DNA of 64,000 nt, from the NCBI RefSeq assembly GCF_002551815.1, contig NZ_NVPR01000032.1, forward strand, positions 123,084 through 187,083. The letters run 5' to 3'. Origin of the DNA: Bacillus sp. AFS098217. GTDB lineage: Bacteria; Bacillota; Bacilli; Bacillales; Bacillaceae_G. The notes beneath the pieces are model-generated. The model saw only the letters and a list, made by a program, of their open reading frames with translations. It was not told the origin of the DNA and searched no databases. A program made the position numbers and the translations under genes. Positions 47,063 to 54,990 of the stretch are shown here, in pieces. Every line of letters begins with the position of its first letter. The first letter of the stretch is position 1.

Positions 47063-47619
47063 TCCATATTGTTGGCAATATATAATAAGTTCTGTTTGAT
47101 TACTTCTTCATTTTGTACTGTCGCATTTCGATACAACAACTGATATTCTAATCCTTTTTCTTTCCATATCAGCGTTGCAAATTCTTCTCCTCGTTCACCG
47201 TCATCTTTATTTTTAAAATAGGCAGCTGCTCCATTATTCAACCTCATTTGTTCCTGAAATCGATTTTGTTCCACAATATAAGGAAAACTGTAAGAAAAGT
47301 TCGCAACTGTTAATTCCACATAATCTTTGCGTCCTTTCTCTTGTTGCTTATATTTAATCGTTAAGACAGCATTCTTCTTCCCAATCGTTCTTACTTCCCC
47401 TTTGACATCACTTGTAATGTCATACGGCAAAAACGTTGGAACTTTAAAATGCGCTGGAAAATATTTAGAAACATCCTGTAATACAATAGGACCAGATATA
47501 CGATCTACAGCCCCTCCTGCACTTTCCACAAATTGTTTTTCTTCCTTCATCGTTTGCTGAAACGAACATGAGCTAAGTAACACACTCGAAAACACGAAAC
47601 AAATGATCCCTTTTTTCAA
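47050..47619 (-). CDS. Putative lipoprotein
   Basis: 189 residues. Type II signal peptide with lipobox LLSSC (residues 14-18, ICFVFSSVLLSSC), so anchored outside the membrane. The rest (PAHFKVPTFLPYDITSDVKG; NAVLTIKYKQQEKGRKDYVE; ATLIWKEKGLEYQLLYRN) resembles extracellular DUF4367-type domains, a loose similarity only. Function unknown. First gene of the accessory block. Confidence 0.7.
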   Translation of the reverse strand: MKKGIICFVFSSVLLSSCSFQQTMKEEKQFVESAGGAVDRISGPIVLQDVSKYFPAHFKVPTFLPYDITSDVKGEVRTIGKKNAVLTIKYKQQEKGRKDYVELTVANFSYSFPYIVEQNRFQEQMRLNNGAAAYFKNKDDGERGEEFATLIWKEKGLEYQLLYRNATVQNEEVIKQNLLYIANNMEEKN

Positions 47620-47843
47620 TTTGTTTCCGCCCTTTCATATCGCTCTCTTAACGAACGAAGCGTTTATATGTTGTTCATATTCGCTCCTTCTTCTCACTCT
47701 CCCTTTGAAAACTTTCCTCGTTATTCTCACACTTTTTGACATAGCATATCGTATCTTTTTAGACAAAAAAAGACTTTCCACTATTCTTACGCCCAAGCGA
47801 AAAGGTTACGCGAATAACAGAAAGCCCTTTTATAACATAGATT

Positions 47844-47875
47844 GTGAAAAGCTTTTCAGGTCAAGCTTTTTTCAC
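47844..47875. terminator. Terminator-like hairpin in the lipoprotein/lacI divergent region
   Basis: GTGAAAAGCTT pairs with AAGCTTTTTTCAC around TTCAGGTC, 56 bases before the lacI-family ATG. Between two divergent genes a terminator is not needed; it may be an attenuator in the leader or what is left of a lost gene. Confidence 0.4.
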
Positions 47876-47930
47876 TTTCTTTCCATTTTTATCTATTTGC
47901 CTTTATAATATAAGCTAAGAGGTGATACAT

Positions 47931-48908
47931 ATGGTAAATATAAAACAAATTGCGAAAACCGCTGGCGTATCCATAACAACGGTTTCGCGCGTATTAAATG
48001 ATCATCCCTATGTAAGTGAAGAAAAGCGCGAACGCGTTTTAGACGCTGTTGAACAATTAAATTATGCAAAAAATATAAATGCGGTTCACTTAATAAAAGG
48101 AAAAACATTTACAATTGGTGTCATGCTTCCTTTTATCAATTTACCCTACTTCAGCACGATTATTGAGGGGATTGGGAATGAGGCATTAGCTGCTGGTTAT
48201 CACATTAATTTATGCCAAACAAATTACGATAGTATCGAAGAAATTCGAGTTCTTGAAACGATGAAAATGAAACAATTCGACGGCATGATTATATGCTCTC
48301 GAACAAGCTCTTGGGAGCATATTGAACCATTCGCAAAATTTGCTCCTATCATCTCATGTGAAAAAATGATACATTCCCTCATTTCATCCGTCTATGTTGA
48401 TCATTATGAAGGATTTCGTATTGGTACAGAATATTTATTGCGTAAAGGTCATGAGAAGATTGGTTTTTGTTTAGCAAGGCAGAATAGTGTAAATACAAAG
48501 CAGCGTGAAAAAGCCTTTTCCGATGCTCTTCATACTGCAAAAAAAAGAATACAACCAGATTGGATGTTTTACCAATGTTACAATATGCAAGATGGGGCAA
48601 AAGTTCTGCACAGTATTTTAAACATGAAAGAGCGTCCAACTGCTATTTTTGCCGCCAATGATCAAGTAGCCGCTGGTTTAATAACTGAAGCAAGAAAACA
48701 CGGTCTACGTGTACCAGAAGATCTCGCCATTCTCGGCTTTGATAACCATGAAATTTCGAAAGCATTAGAGATTACAACAATTGAACATCCTGGTCTAACA
48801 ATGGGTGCTCGCGCCTTTTCTTTATTTCATAAGCAAATACAGGCCGAACAAATTATAGGTAGCTCAGAGGAACTCCCTTTCCATTTAATTGAACGAAAAA
48901 CTGTGTAA
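47931..48908 (+). CDS. LacI family transcriptional regulator
   Basis: 325 residues. Helix-turn-helix and hinge MVNIKQIAKTAGVSITTVSR to NYAKNINAVHLIKGKTFTIG, then a periplasmic-binding-protein-like sensor domain with AIFAANDQVAAGLITEA and AILGFDNHEISKALEITTIE. Sugar-like effector unknown; no transport or catabolic operon is adjacent, so its target lies elsewhere or is itself. GAGGTG eight bases before the ATG at 47931. Confidence 0.9.
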   Translation: MVNIKQIAKTAGVSITTVSRVLNDHPYVSEEKRERVLDAVEQLNYAKNINAVHLIKGKTFTIGVMLPFINLPYFSTIIEGIGNEALAAGYHINLCQTNYDSIEEIRVLETMKMKQFDGMIICSRTSSWEHIEPFAKFAPIISCEKMIHSLISSVYVDHYEGFRIGTEYLLRKGHEKIGFCLARQNSVNTKQREKAFSDALHTAKKRIQPDWMFYQCYNMQDGAKVLHSILNMKERPTAIFAANDQVAAGLITEARKHGLRVPEDLAILGFDNHEISKALEITTIEHPGLTMGARAFSLFHKQIQAEQIIGSSEELPFHLIERKTV

Positions 48909-48935
48909 AGAGTGCCCATTCAGGTACTCTTTTTC
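48906..48935 (+). terminator. Terminator of the lacI-family gene
   Basis: AAAGAGT-G-CC pairs with GG-T-ACTCTTT around CATTCA, followed by TTT. Confidence 0.75.
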
Positions 48936-48949
48936 AATCATTTGCCTCA

Positions 48950-48998
48950 TTGACTTTATGTTTATTCTCTTTTATAATGGACCTAACGAACGGTAGGT
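48950..48998 (+). promoter_or_regulatory. tetR promoter with overlapping operator
   Basis: TTGACT (48950-48955), 17 bases, TATAAT (48973-48978), then the palindrome ACCTAACGAACGGTAGGT (48981-48998; one mismatched pair besides the central AA). A second version lies before the SMR genes at 49626-49643. Autorepression is the natural reading. Confidence 0.75.
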
Positions 48999-49009
48999 AG
49001 GGGATGAAA

Positions 49010-49585
49010 ATGACAGCAAACCGCATTAAAGCTGTAGCACTTTCTCATTTCGCACGCTACGGCTATGAAGGGACTTCATTAGCAAATATTGCTCAAGAAG
49101 TCGGGATTAAAAAACCATCGATTTACGCACACTTTAAGGGAAAAGAAGAATTATATTTTATCTGCTTAGAATCAGCTCTGCACAAAGATTTACAATGCTT
49201 TACAGATGACATAGAAAAATTTTCAGAATCATCTACTGAGGCATTGCTTGTAAACTTATTAAAAGGTTACGCAAAACGATTTGGTGAAAGTGAAGAATCA
49301 ATGTTTTGGTTACGCACTTCTTATTTTCCTCCCGATGCATTTCGCAAGCAAATTATTGAAAAAGCAAATGCTCATATTGAAAACATCAGAAAACTTTTAT
49401 TTCCTGTATTCAAACGAGCAAATGAGCAAGGTGAACTGCATAACATTGAAATAAAAGACGCTTTAGAGGCTTATTTATGCTTAATTGACGGTCTTATGGT
49501 TGAACTATTATTCGCAGGTTTAAATCGCTTTAAGACCCGCTTAAACGCCTCTTGGAAAGTATTTTGGAGCGGCCTTTCAAAATGA
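49010..49585 (+). CDS. TetR family regulator of the SMR efflux genes
   Basis: 191 residues. N-terminal helix-turn-helix (ALSHFARYGYEGTSLANIAQ, VGIKKPSIYAHFKGKEELYF) and a variable helical ligand domain. Two matching palindromes, one at its own start and one before the SMR pair, suggest it represses both. ATG at 49010 is preferred over 49004 because GGGG then lies at normal spacing. Confidence 0.9.
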   Translation: MTANRIKAVALSHFARYGYEGTSLANIAQEVGIKKPSIYAHFKGKEELYFICLESALHKDLQCFTDDIEKFSESSTEALLVNLLKGYAKRFGESEESMFWLRTSYFPPDAFRKQIIEKANAHIENIRKLLFPVFKRANEQGELHNIEIKDALEAYLCLIDGLMVELLFAGLNRFKTRLNASWKVFWSGLSK

Positions 49586-49625
49586 CGGATTGCTTACTTA
49601 GCGATGCGTCGTTTTTCAGCCCTTT

Positions 49626-49643
49626 ACCTAACGACTGGTAGGA
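49626..49643. promoter_or_regulatory. Second TetR operator, before the SMR genes
   Basis: ACCTAACGACTGGTAGGA shares 14 of 18 positions with the operator at 48981-48998 and keeps the CCTA...TAGG dyad. It overlaps the start of the ribosome binding site of the first SMR gene. Confidence 0.65.
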
Positions 49644-49657
49644 AGGAGAAATAATAT

Positions 49658-49990
49658 ATGGCATGGATTTATGTAATTGTAGCTGGCATTATTGAAATTT
49701 TTTGGGTAATTGGACTCAAACACGCAACAACACCAATTGAATGGATTGGTGTCGCTCTTATAATCGCAATTAGTTTTGTCCTATTGTTTAAAGCTTATAA
49801 AGATTTACCTGTCGGAACTGTATACGCTGTGTTCACAGGAATTGGAGCTGGCGGAATCGTTCTTACAGAGATTTTCATCTTCGGAGAACCTTTTTCCATT
49901 GTAAAAATTCTATTTATCGCTTTAATTTTCTTTGGAGTAATTGGTTTAAAACGAGTAACGGGTGAACAAGAAGAGAAGGAGGCTGCATAA
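49658..49990 (+). CDS. SMR efflux protein, first of a pair
   Basis: 110 residues, four transmembrane helices, small multidrug resistance family. The essential membrane glutamate is Glu13 in VAGIIEIFWVIGLKHA, and YAVFTGIGAGGIVLTEIFIF forms the dimer-contact helix. Sequence is of the Gdx/YkkC type, for which guanidinium or drug-cation export by a heterodimer is known. Cotranscribed with the next gene (one base apart). AAGGAG before the ATG. Confidence 0.88.
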   Translation: MAWIYVIVAGIIEIFWVIGLKHATTPIEWIGVALIIAISFVLLFKAYKDLPVGTVYAVFTGIGAGGIVLTEIFIFGEPFSIVKILFIALIFFGVIGLKRVTGEQEEKEAA

Positions 49991-49991
49991 A

Positions 49992-50306
49992 ATGGCATGG
50001 GTATTTTTAATTATTGCTGGTATTTGTGAGATTCTTGGTGTACTGTTTATGAAAGTAGCCACGAAAAAGAAAGGCTGGGCACCAAAACTTATTTTGATTG
50101 CCAACTTCGGTGTAAGCTTCTTCTTCTTATCACTTGCAATGAACTCATTACCGATGGGAACAGCTTACGCGATTTGGACTGGAATTGGAACTGCCGGAAG
50201 TGCACTTCTCGGCATCTTGGTTTTCGGCGAATCAGCTGATTGGCGTCGCCTTGCCTTTTTAAGCTGCATTTTATGCGGTGCAGTTGGCCTAAAATTAATG
50301 AGCTAA
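49992..50306 (+). CDS. SMR efflux protein, second of a pair
   Basis: 104 residues, four transmembrane helices, Glu13 in IIAGICEILGVLFMKVA and AYAIWTGIGTAGSALLGILV, YkkD/SugE-like. With its partner probably forms an antiparallel heterodimer. The ribosome binding site GGAGG lies in the end of the preceding gene. Substrate cannot be told from sequence. Confidence 0.88.
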   Translation: MAWVFLIIAGICEILGVLFMKVATKKKGWAPKLILIANFGVSFFFLSLAMNSLPMGTAYAIWTGIGTAGSALLGILVFGESADWRRLAFLSCILCGAVGLKLMS

Positions 50307-50321
50307 CGTGAGGTGAATGTC

Positions 50322-50579
50322 ATGTGGAAAGAAAAAGGGAAACAAATCCTAACAGGGATTATAATTGGAATCGTTATTCTACTACAAGTAGGCTTTCATA
50401 TTATAGAATGGCTATTTCATAAAGTAATCGCTATTCTTACATTCCTTCCCAACATGGCACTTGAAGTTGCATCCATCGCTTGGTCAATTATTGCATCGAT
50501 TATAATCATTATTATTTGGAATATCGCCAAACTTTGGAACAAACTATTTAAAAAGGACAGTTCTTCTGAAAAGAAGTAA
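50322..50579 (+). CDS. Small membrane protein after the SMR pair, unknown
   Basis: 85 residues with two long hydrophobic stretches (ILTGIIIGIVILLQVGFHII and SIAWSIIASIIIIIIWNIAK) and a basic end (KLFKKDSSSEKK). GAGGTG six bases before the ATG at 50322; 15 bases after the second SMR gene and followed by a terminator, so part of that operon. No family recognised. Confidence 0.65.
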   Translation: MWKEKGKQILTGIIIGIVILLQVGFHIIEWLFHKVIAILTFLPNMALEVASIAWSIIASIIIIIIWNIAKLWNKLFKKDSSSEKK

Positions 50580-50594
50580 CTGTCCTTTTTCGTA
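50559..50594. terminator. Terminator of the tetR-SMR operon
   Basis: AAAGGACAGTT pairs with AACTGTCCTTT around an inner TCT...AGA, flanked by T-run; overlaps the last codons. Confidence 0.85.
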
Positions 50595-50595
50595 T

Positions 50596-50802
50596 TTACC
50601 TAATAGGGGTAGATTTTCTATAAAAATTTGATGCGATAAGGCATAGTATCCCAACAATCAAAACACTCATACCGATACCTTTATTCATATTTGGAAACAC
50701 TTGAATGTCCGAGTAAACATTTGACAATATAAGTCCAAAAGAGAATAATATTGATCCGATTCCTAATAACATTTTTCTTTTTAGCTTTTGTTGTTTCATC
50801 AT
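50596..50802 (-). CDS. Small membrane protein, unknown
   Basis: 68 residues with two hydrophobic segments (MLLGIGSILFSFGLILSNVY and GMSVLIVGILCLIASNFY). GGGGGG precedes the paired ATGs at 50802/50799. The shared terminator at 50559-50594 serves its end. No family recognised. Confidence 0.55.
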   Translation of the reverse strand: MMKQQKLKRKMLLGIGSILFSFGLILSNVYSDIQVFPNMNKGIGMSVLIVGILCLIASNFYRKSTPIR

Positions 50803-50871
50803 ACTTCCCCCCCTAGAAAATTTCATACCCACCCTTCTTTTGGACATACTACACATAAAGGAGCTGATTAT

Positions 50872-51021
50872 ATGCAAAATTCTATACATAAACATATCCT
50901 ATTGTTATTTTTCTTATTTCTTTTCTTTGTTATATGTTTCAGCCTTATATTACATACACCAAAAGATATGCCGAGCACCGTTTCTGTTTACCAGTTACTC
51001 TTGTATTATTTCTCCTCTTGA
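50872..51021 (+). CDS. Short hydrophobic peptide, unknown
   Basis: 49 residues, mostly one hydrophobic helix (ILLLFFLFLFFVICFSLIL) with a His/Lys-containing start. AAAGGAG lies at good spacing before the ATG, and a clean terminator follows, which is why it is listed. It could be a small membrane protein, a toxin-like peptide or a leader; nothing more can be said. Confidence 0.4.
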   Translation: MQNSIHKHILLLFFLFLFFVICFSLILHTPKDMPSTVSVYQLLLYYFSS

Positions 51022-51022
51022 A

Positions 51023-51053
51023 GAAGGTGTCTTTTGATAAGACACCTTTTTCA
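51023..51053 (+). terminator. Terminator after the short hydrophobic peptide
   Basis: AAGGTGTCTT / AAGACACCTT stem around TTGAT, then TTTC. Confidence 0.85.
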
Positions 51054-51200
51054 ATAAGAAGAATTCCTATTGTTACAAAGCCGTTCCGAACAATCGATGT
51101 GTAAGTACTGAAAGAGATGCAAGCATAACTATATAATGTTGTTCCTATTCGTTTCTGATGAATAAAACCTCATGATTTTCCTCATCTTCTCTTGCCCTCT

Positions 51201-51794
51201 CTATAGATCTCTTCGTTCGTATAACTTCGTACAAACTAACATTGATAAAAACATCATACAAATTGCACCCACAAATAAGAAAACGCTATTAAAGCTTGCC
51301 TGCTTAATATTTATTTTAAAGAAAACCTCAAGAATAAATATCGGCGCTATTAAAATAACTAAGGTCATAATAAATGTTTTTTGATAACCTAGCATAAAAT
51401 ATATTGGCAACATGAAACTAAAAATAATGAAACTAAGACTCATACTAGGTACAACTGTCATTTTTATAAAATTCACTGTCTCCATTCTCAGCTGAACACC
51501 CACTGTAAAGTAAGCAATAATTACACTGATTATTAGAATAGTCAGTGCAAACATATACTTTGCCCATATCATTTGTTTTCTACATATCGGCAGACTAGTA
51601 AACATCTTTTCGCTTTCATTTTTTTCATCACTATAAAACGTTCTCATGATTATCATAACTGGAATAATAACTGTCGTAAGTGTGAATGTACTCTGGTTAT
51701 CGTGCGTCGCCATATAGAATAAAAAAGGATATATAATGTACCAAATGAAGAAATTCCTTTGTACGATAAAATCTTTTATGATAAGTTGCTTCAT
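51201..51794 (-). CDS. ABC-2 type permease, third paralogue of the cluster
   Basis: 197 residues, about six transmembrane helices, paralogous to the genes at 51815 and 52710 (shared MxQLxxKDxxxxR start, EKNESEKMFTSLP-type cytoplasmic loop, and KLYERRDL end). Membrane half of an ABC exporter of the class encoded with YtrA-type GntR regulators. Last gene of the leftward operon. GGGGAGGG before the ATG. Confidence 0.82.
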   Translation of the reverse strand: MKQLIIKDFIVQRNFFIWYIIYPFLFYMATHDNQSTFTLTTVIIPVMIIMRTFYSDEKNESEKMFTSLPICRKQMIWAKYMFALTILIISVIIAYFTVGVQLRMETVNFIKMTVVPSMSLSFIIFSFMLPIYFMLGYQKTFIMTLVILIAPIFILEVFFKINIKQASFNSVFLFVGAICMMFLSMLVCTKLYERRDL

Positions 51795-51814
51795 ATAACC
51801 CTCCCCTCTTTCTT

Positions 51815-52444
51815 TTATAAATCACGTTCTTTATACAAACTGATTGATAACCACATAGATACAATATAAAAAAGCACAAGTACAGCTACAAAAATAATAT
51901 TTACTGTAAAATTAAAAGCCCATTCATTAGCCTGATTAGTCCATAAATTTTTGACTATTGAACCACTGAGAAAAGCAAGGAAACCGCCAATAAAAGGTGC
52001 AATATTCTTAGCTTTACTATGTCCTATTGAAAAAACTAAGGGCAAAGCAAGACTTACATAAACAACCGCTCCAGTAATACCCCCAAGAACCGTACACCAT
52101 ACAATAAATACATCCATATGAGATATTCCGTACCGTAATTGAATGCTCCCTATCATACTTCCTAAAATAATTCCAATTAAAATGAGTAAACTAGAAAATA
52201 TATACTTCGCCATTACAATCTCTTTTCGCTTAAATGGCAAGCTATTTAGTACCTTCTCGCTATTATTTTTTTCTTCCTGACTAGAAGAAAACATCGTTCC
52301 AACTAGCGGAATAGTTAGACAACAAATCGTTATAAGACTCTCATTTTTAAAATTGATTAACAGTAATAAACCAGGATATAAAAGATACAAAATACTTATT
52401 TTTCGTTGTAAGATACAATCTTTTAAAACTAGTTGTTGCACCAC
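51815..52444 (-). CDS. ABC-2 type permease, second paralogue
   Basis: 209 residues, about six transmembrane helices, same family (QQLVLKDCILQRKISILYLL, EKNNSEKVLNSLPFKRKEIV, ISLYKERDL end). Two adjacent GTG codons at 52444 and 52441 can start it; AGGAG lies nine bases before the first. The neighbouring ATPase is frameshifted, so this permease may lack its motor. Confidence 0.8.
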   Translation of the reverse strand: MVQQLVLKDCILQRKISILYLLYPGLLLLINFKNESLITICCLTIPLVGTMFSSSQEEKNNSEKVLNSLPFKRKEIVMAKYIFSSLLILIGIILGSMIGSIQLRYGISHMDVFIVWCTVLGGITGAVVYVSLALPLVFSIGHSKAKNIAPFIGGFLAFLSGSIVKNLWTNQANEWAFNFTVNIIFVAVLVLFYIVSMWLSISLYKERDL

Positions 52445-52469
52445 TTTTTACAACTCCTAACATTATCAC

Positions 52470-52697
52470 TTAATATCTGTGTATCATTATAATTAAATTG
52501 ATGATATAGTATATTAAATCTGTTACATTAAAGCTCCCTATTTTCAAATATCCTGATAGAAAACAAGTTGTGAAGCAAGGAATTGCTATCTGAAACGGTT
52601 CAATAAACTGTTTTATAGCGCAATAAATAGGCAATATCAGATAGAGGATAAAAACTTTTCGCTGTAAGAAAAATTCTTTCCAAATGAGCTGTCTCAT
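52470..52697 (-). pseudogene. ABC-2 permease remnant
   Basis: A 75-codon frame whose first ~48 residues (MRQLIWKEFFLQRKVFILYL...) match the start of the neighbouring permeases, after which the similarity stops; the EKN(D/E)SEK loop, later helices and KERDL end are missing. A ribosome binding site remains. Best read as a paralogue cut short by a deletion. Confidence 0.7.
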
Positions 52698-52709
52698 AAC
52701 TCTCCCCCT

Positions 52710-53378
52710 TTACACATCTCTTTTTTCATATAGTCTGATTGCTGTAAACATGGAAATTATATATAGAGCCATTAATCCTATTGCCCCTACTATACATATC
52801 CCTACATTTGACATATTTGAAATCCAATCACCAAATGAGGCCTCCACACCATATTGACTACCATCTATAAACAAACTAATAATAATTAAAGGCAATACGA
52901 TGAGTATCGCTAATACACCACGTAATATTTTTGAATCTGTACTATAATAAACAGGTAAGAAAAATGCGGCATATAAGAATGGAGCTGCTATACCTTTTAA
53001 CACTGTATACCATGGAAGTTCAATATAGAGATACGGATGGTATAAAGCGATATCTTCAATTGTAGTCAGACCCCTTATCATCCAAACAACGGCTAATGTC
53101 ACTAAGATAGCTATAATCGCTACCATTGAAATAACTATATATTTCGCTATAACTATCTCTCTTCTTTCTAGAGGTAAACTATTTAAAAGTTTTTCACTAT
53201 CATTCTTTTCATCTTGTGCCATAGTTAATATAAGAGATGCTAATGTTGATACTAGGCAACTTGCAGCAAAAACCGATGAATCAGATAAATTAGAGATAAA
53301 AAGGAATGTTGAAAATCCTAAATAGAATATCCACATAGCCCTTAGAAAATATAAATCTTTAAACACAAGCTGACGCAT
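52710..53378 (-). CDS. ABC-2 type permease, first paralogue
   Basis: 222 residues, about six transmembrane helices (MRQLVFKDLYFLRAMWIFYL; EKNDSEKLLNSLPLERREIV; AIRLYEKRDV end). ATG at 53378 chosen with GGGGAGAAGAG upstream; it overlaps the ATPase end by 20 bases, showing coupling to it. Likely partner of the ATP-binding protein. Confidence 0.82.
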   Translation of the reverse strand: MRQLVFKDLYFLRAMWIFYLGFSTFLFISNLSDSSVFAASCLVSTLASLILTMAQDEKNDSEKLLNSLPLERREIVIAKYIVISMVAIIAILVTLAVVWMIRGLTTIEDIALYHPYLYIELPWYTVLKGIAAPFLYAAFFLPVYYSTDSKILRGVLAILIVLPLIIISLFIDGSQYGVEASFGDWISNMSNVGICIVGAIGLMALYIISMFTAIRLYEKRDV

Positions 53379-54232
53379 TAACTCTTCTCCCCTTCGCCGT
53401 ATAAACAACAATATCATCTAAAGTCGGCTTTTCTAGCACAACTTCACTCCCAAACCAATCTTCAATCGCTTGTTTATCCTTAGCCAATCCTTCAAAACCA
53501 AATTTATTTTTACGTATTCCGATAAAGAGTTCTTTCCCTTCTGGATCTAATAAATCATTGCTTCCTTTTACGATTACATGATTTTCTAATATCTCATCTT
53601 TCTCGCCTGTAAAGACGATTTCTCCTTCGTTTATGAACGTAATATAATCCGCAATACGCTCTAAGTCTGTTGTAATGTGCGTCGAAAATAATACAGATAT
53701 TTCTTCTTCCATTACAATTTCTTGCAGCATATCGAGCAGTTCACTACGGACAACAGGATCTAATCCTGATGTTGGTTCATCCATAATGATGAGCTCCGCA
53801 TGATGTGATAATGCCATCGCAAATCGCAAATTTCATTTTCATCCCTTTTGATAGTTGCTTAATCTTTTTGCTTTTTGGAACTTGTAATCTCTCCATATAT
53901 GTTTGATATTGCGCTTCATCCCAATTCTTATATAAAGGTGCAATAATCTTCTTCATTTGTTCACATGTTAAATCTTCGTAGTAGTGATTTTCATCGTATA
54001 CAAATCCGATATTTTGCTTAATTTCTTTTTCTGCTTTTTGATTGTCCTTACCGAAAATGATAATATCCCCACTATTTCGTCTTATTAAATTCATAATCAT
54101 TTTAATGGTCGTACTTTTCCCGGCACCATTTGGCCCGACAAATCCCATAATATATCCACGTGGCAATGTAAAACTTACATTTCTCACTGAAAAATCTTGA
54201 TAGTTTTTACAAACGTTTTTTAACTCTAACAT
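53359..54232 (-). pseudogene. ABC transporter ATPase split by a 7-bp duplication
   Basis: Two overlapping frames together make one ~290-residue YtrB-like ATPase. The first (54232-53777) holds MLELKNVCKNYQDFSVRNVS, Walker A GPNGAGKSTTIK and the signature as QLSKGMKMKFA; the second (to 53359) holds MALSHHAELIIMDEPTSGLD (Walker B) and the H-loop FSTHI. The break is an exact tandem duplication of ATCGCAA (53816-53822, 53823-53829); removing one unit gives KMKFAMALSHH and a single frame. As sequenced no intact motor is made, unless the duplication slips back or is a read error. Confidence 0.88.
53816..53829. repeat. 7-bp tandem duplication in the ABC ATPase
   Basis: ATCGCAA twice in succession; shifts the reading frame by one. 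Confidence 0.9.
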
Positions 54233-54237
54233 GGCTC

Positions 54238-54612
54238 TTATTCCCCCTTATATAGAAACGCAATCATCTGTTGTAATTCTTCCAGTGAAAGCTGCAAAAA
54301 TTTACTTTCATTTACGATCTCTTCCGCTTTACTTTCTAATAAGCGCAATCTTTGTTCGCGTATCAGCTCGTTATTTTGCACGGAGACATACGTCCCTTTT
54401 CCCGCAACAGTTTCAATATAACCTTCTTTTTCAAGCTCTTCATATGCTCGTTTCGTCGTAATTACACTAATTTGTAGTTCTTTCGCTAAGCTGCGGATAG
54501 ACGGCAATTGATCTCCACCCTTTAAACCACCATTTAAAATAAGCTGCCGCAATTGCTTACTAATTTGCTCATAAATAGGGTCTGGGGAAGAATTTGAAAT
54601 AATAATATTCAT
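54238..54612 (-). CDS. GntR (YtrA subfamily) regulator
   Basis: 124 residues. Winged helix (PIYEQISKQLRQLILNGGLK, GDQLPSIRSLAKELQISVIT, TTKRAYEELEKEGYIETVAG) and a short helical dimerisation tail, the YtrA layout that is typically encoded with ABC-2 exporters responding to cell-wall antibiotics or bacteriocins. GGAGG precedes the ATG at 54612. First gene of the operon; probable operator just upstream. Confidence 0.92.
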   Translation of the reverse strand: MNIIISNSSPDPIYEQISKQLRQLILNGGLKGGDQLPSIRSLAKELQISVITTKRAYEELEKEGYIETVAGKGTYVSVQNNELIREQRLRLLESKAEEIVNESKFLQLSLEELQQMIAFLYKGE

Positions 54613-54621
54613 GTTTTCCTC

Positions 54622-54670
54622 CACTGTGTATATACTGTGTATACTTCATATATACAGTATATGCACAGTG
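54622..54670. promoter_or_regulatory. Operator-like dyad before the GntR gene
   Basis: Two ~22-bp arms in inverted orientation around CTTCA, each containing ACTGTGTATA- or TATACAGTATAT-type units (outer ends CACTGTG / CACAGTG; two mismatches). The repeated TGTATA / TATACA units suit a YtrA-type dimer and overlap the expected promoter. Confidence 0.65.
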
Positions 54671-54687
54671 TCCTATTTTTTGCAAGA

Positions 54688-54720
54688 AAAAAAGACCAAC
54701 ATTTTCCTGTTGGTCTTCTA
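54688..54720 (-). terminator. Terminator of the small membrane gene at 54729
   Basis: AAGACCAAC / GTTGGTCTT stem around a seven-base loop, followed on the minus strand by TTTTTTTC. Confidence 0.85.
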
Positions 54721-54728
54721 TATATGTA

Positions 54729-54920
54729 TCACTTTTCAAAGCGATCTAGCATTTCATCTCTCATCCCAAAGCTAACAACCGCAATTCCTACATACATAAA
54801 AATAAGAAATGCCGGATGCACCGCATTGTACCAGCTGCTATCAACAATTAAATAAATCGTTAATGCCGCAACAAGTACAAATGCCAAAATAAACATATAA
54901 AAGTGTCTTGTACTACCCAT
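54729..54920 (-). CDS. Small two-helix membrane protein, unknown
   Basis: 63 residues; helices FYMFILAFVLVAALTIYLIV and AFLIFMYVGIAVVSFGM, acidic/basic end (RDEMLDRFEK). AGAGGAG before the ATG at 54920 and a terminator after. No family recognised. Confidence 0.65.
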   Translation of the reverse strand: MGSTRHFYMFILAFVLVAALTIYLIVDSSWYNAVHPAFLIFMYVGIAVVSFGMRDEMLDRFEK

Positions 54921-54990
54921 GATAAACTCCTCTCTTCTCACTTCACCATTCAACAGTATATTTTATCGAATAATTCGATATGACTCAAGG

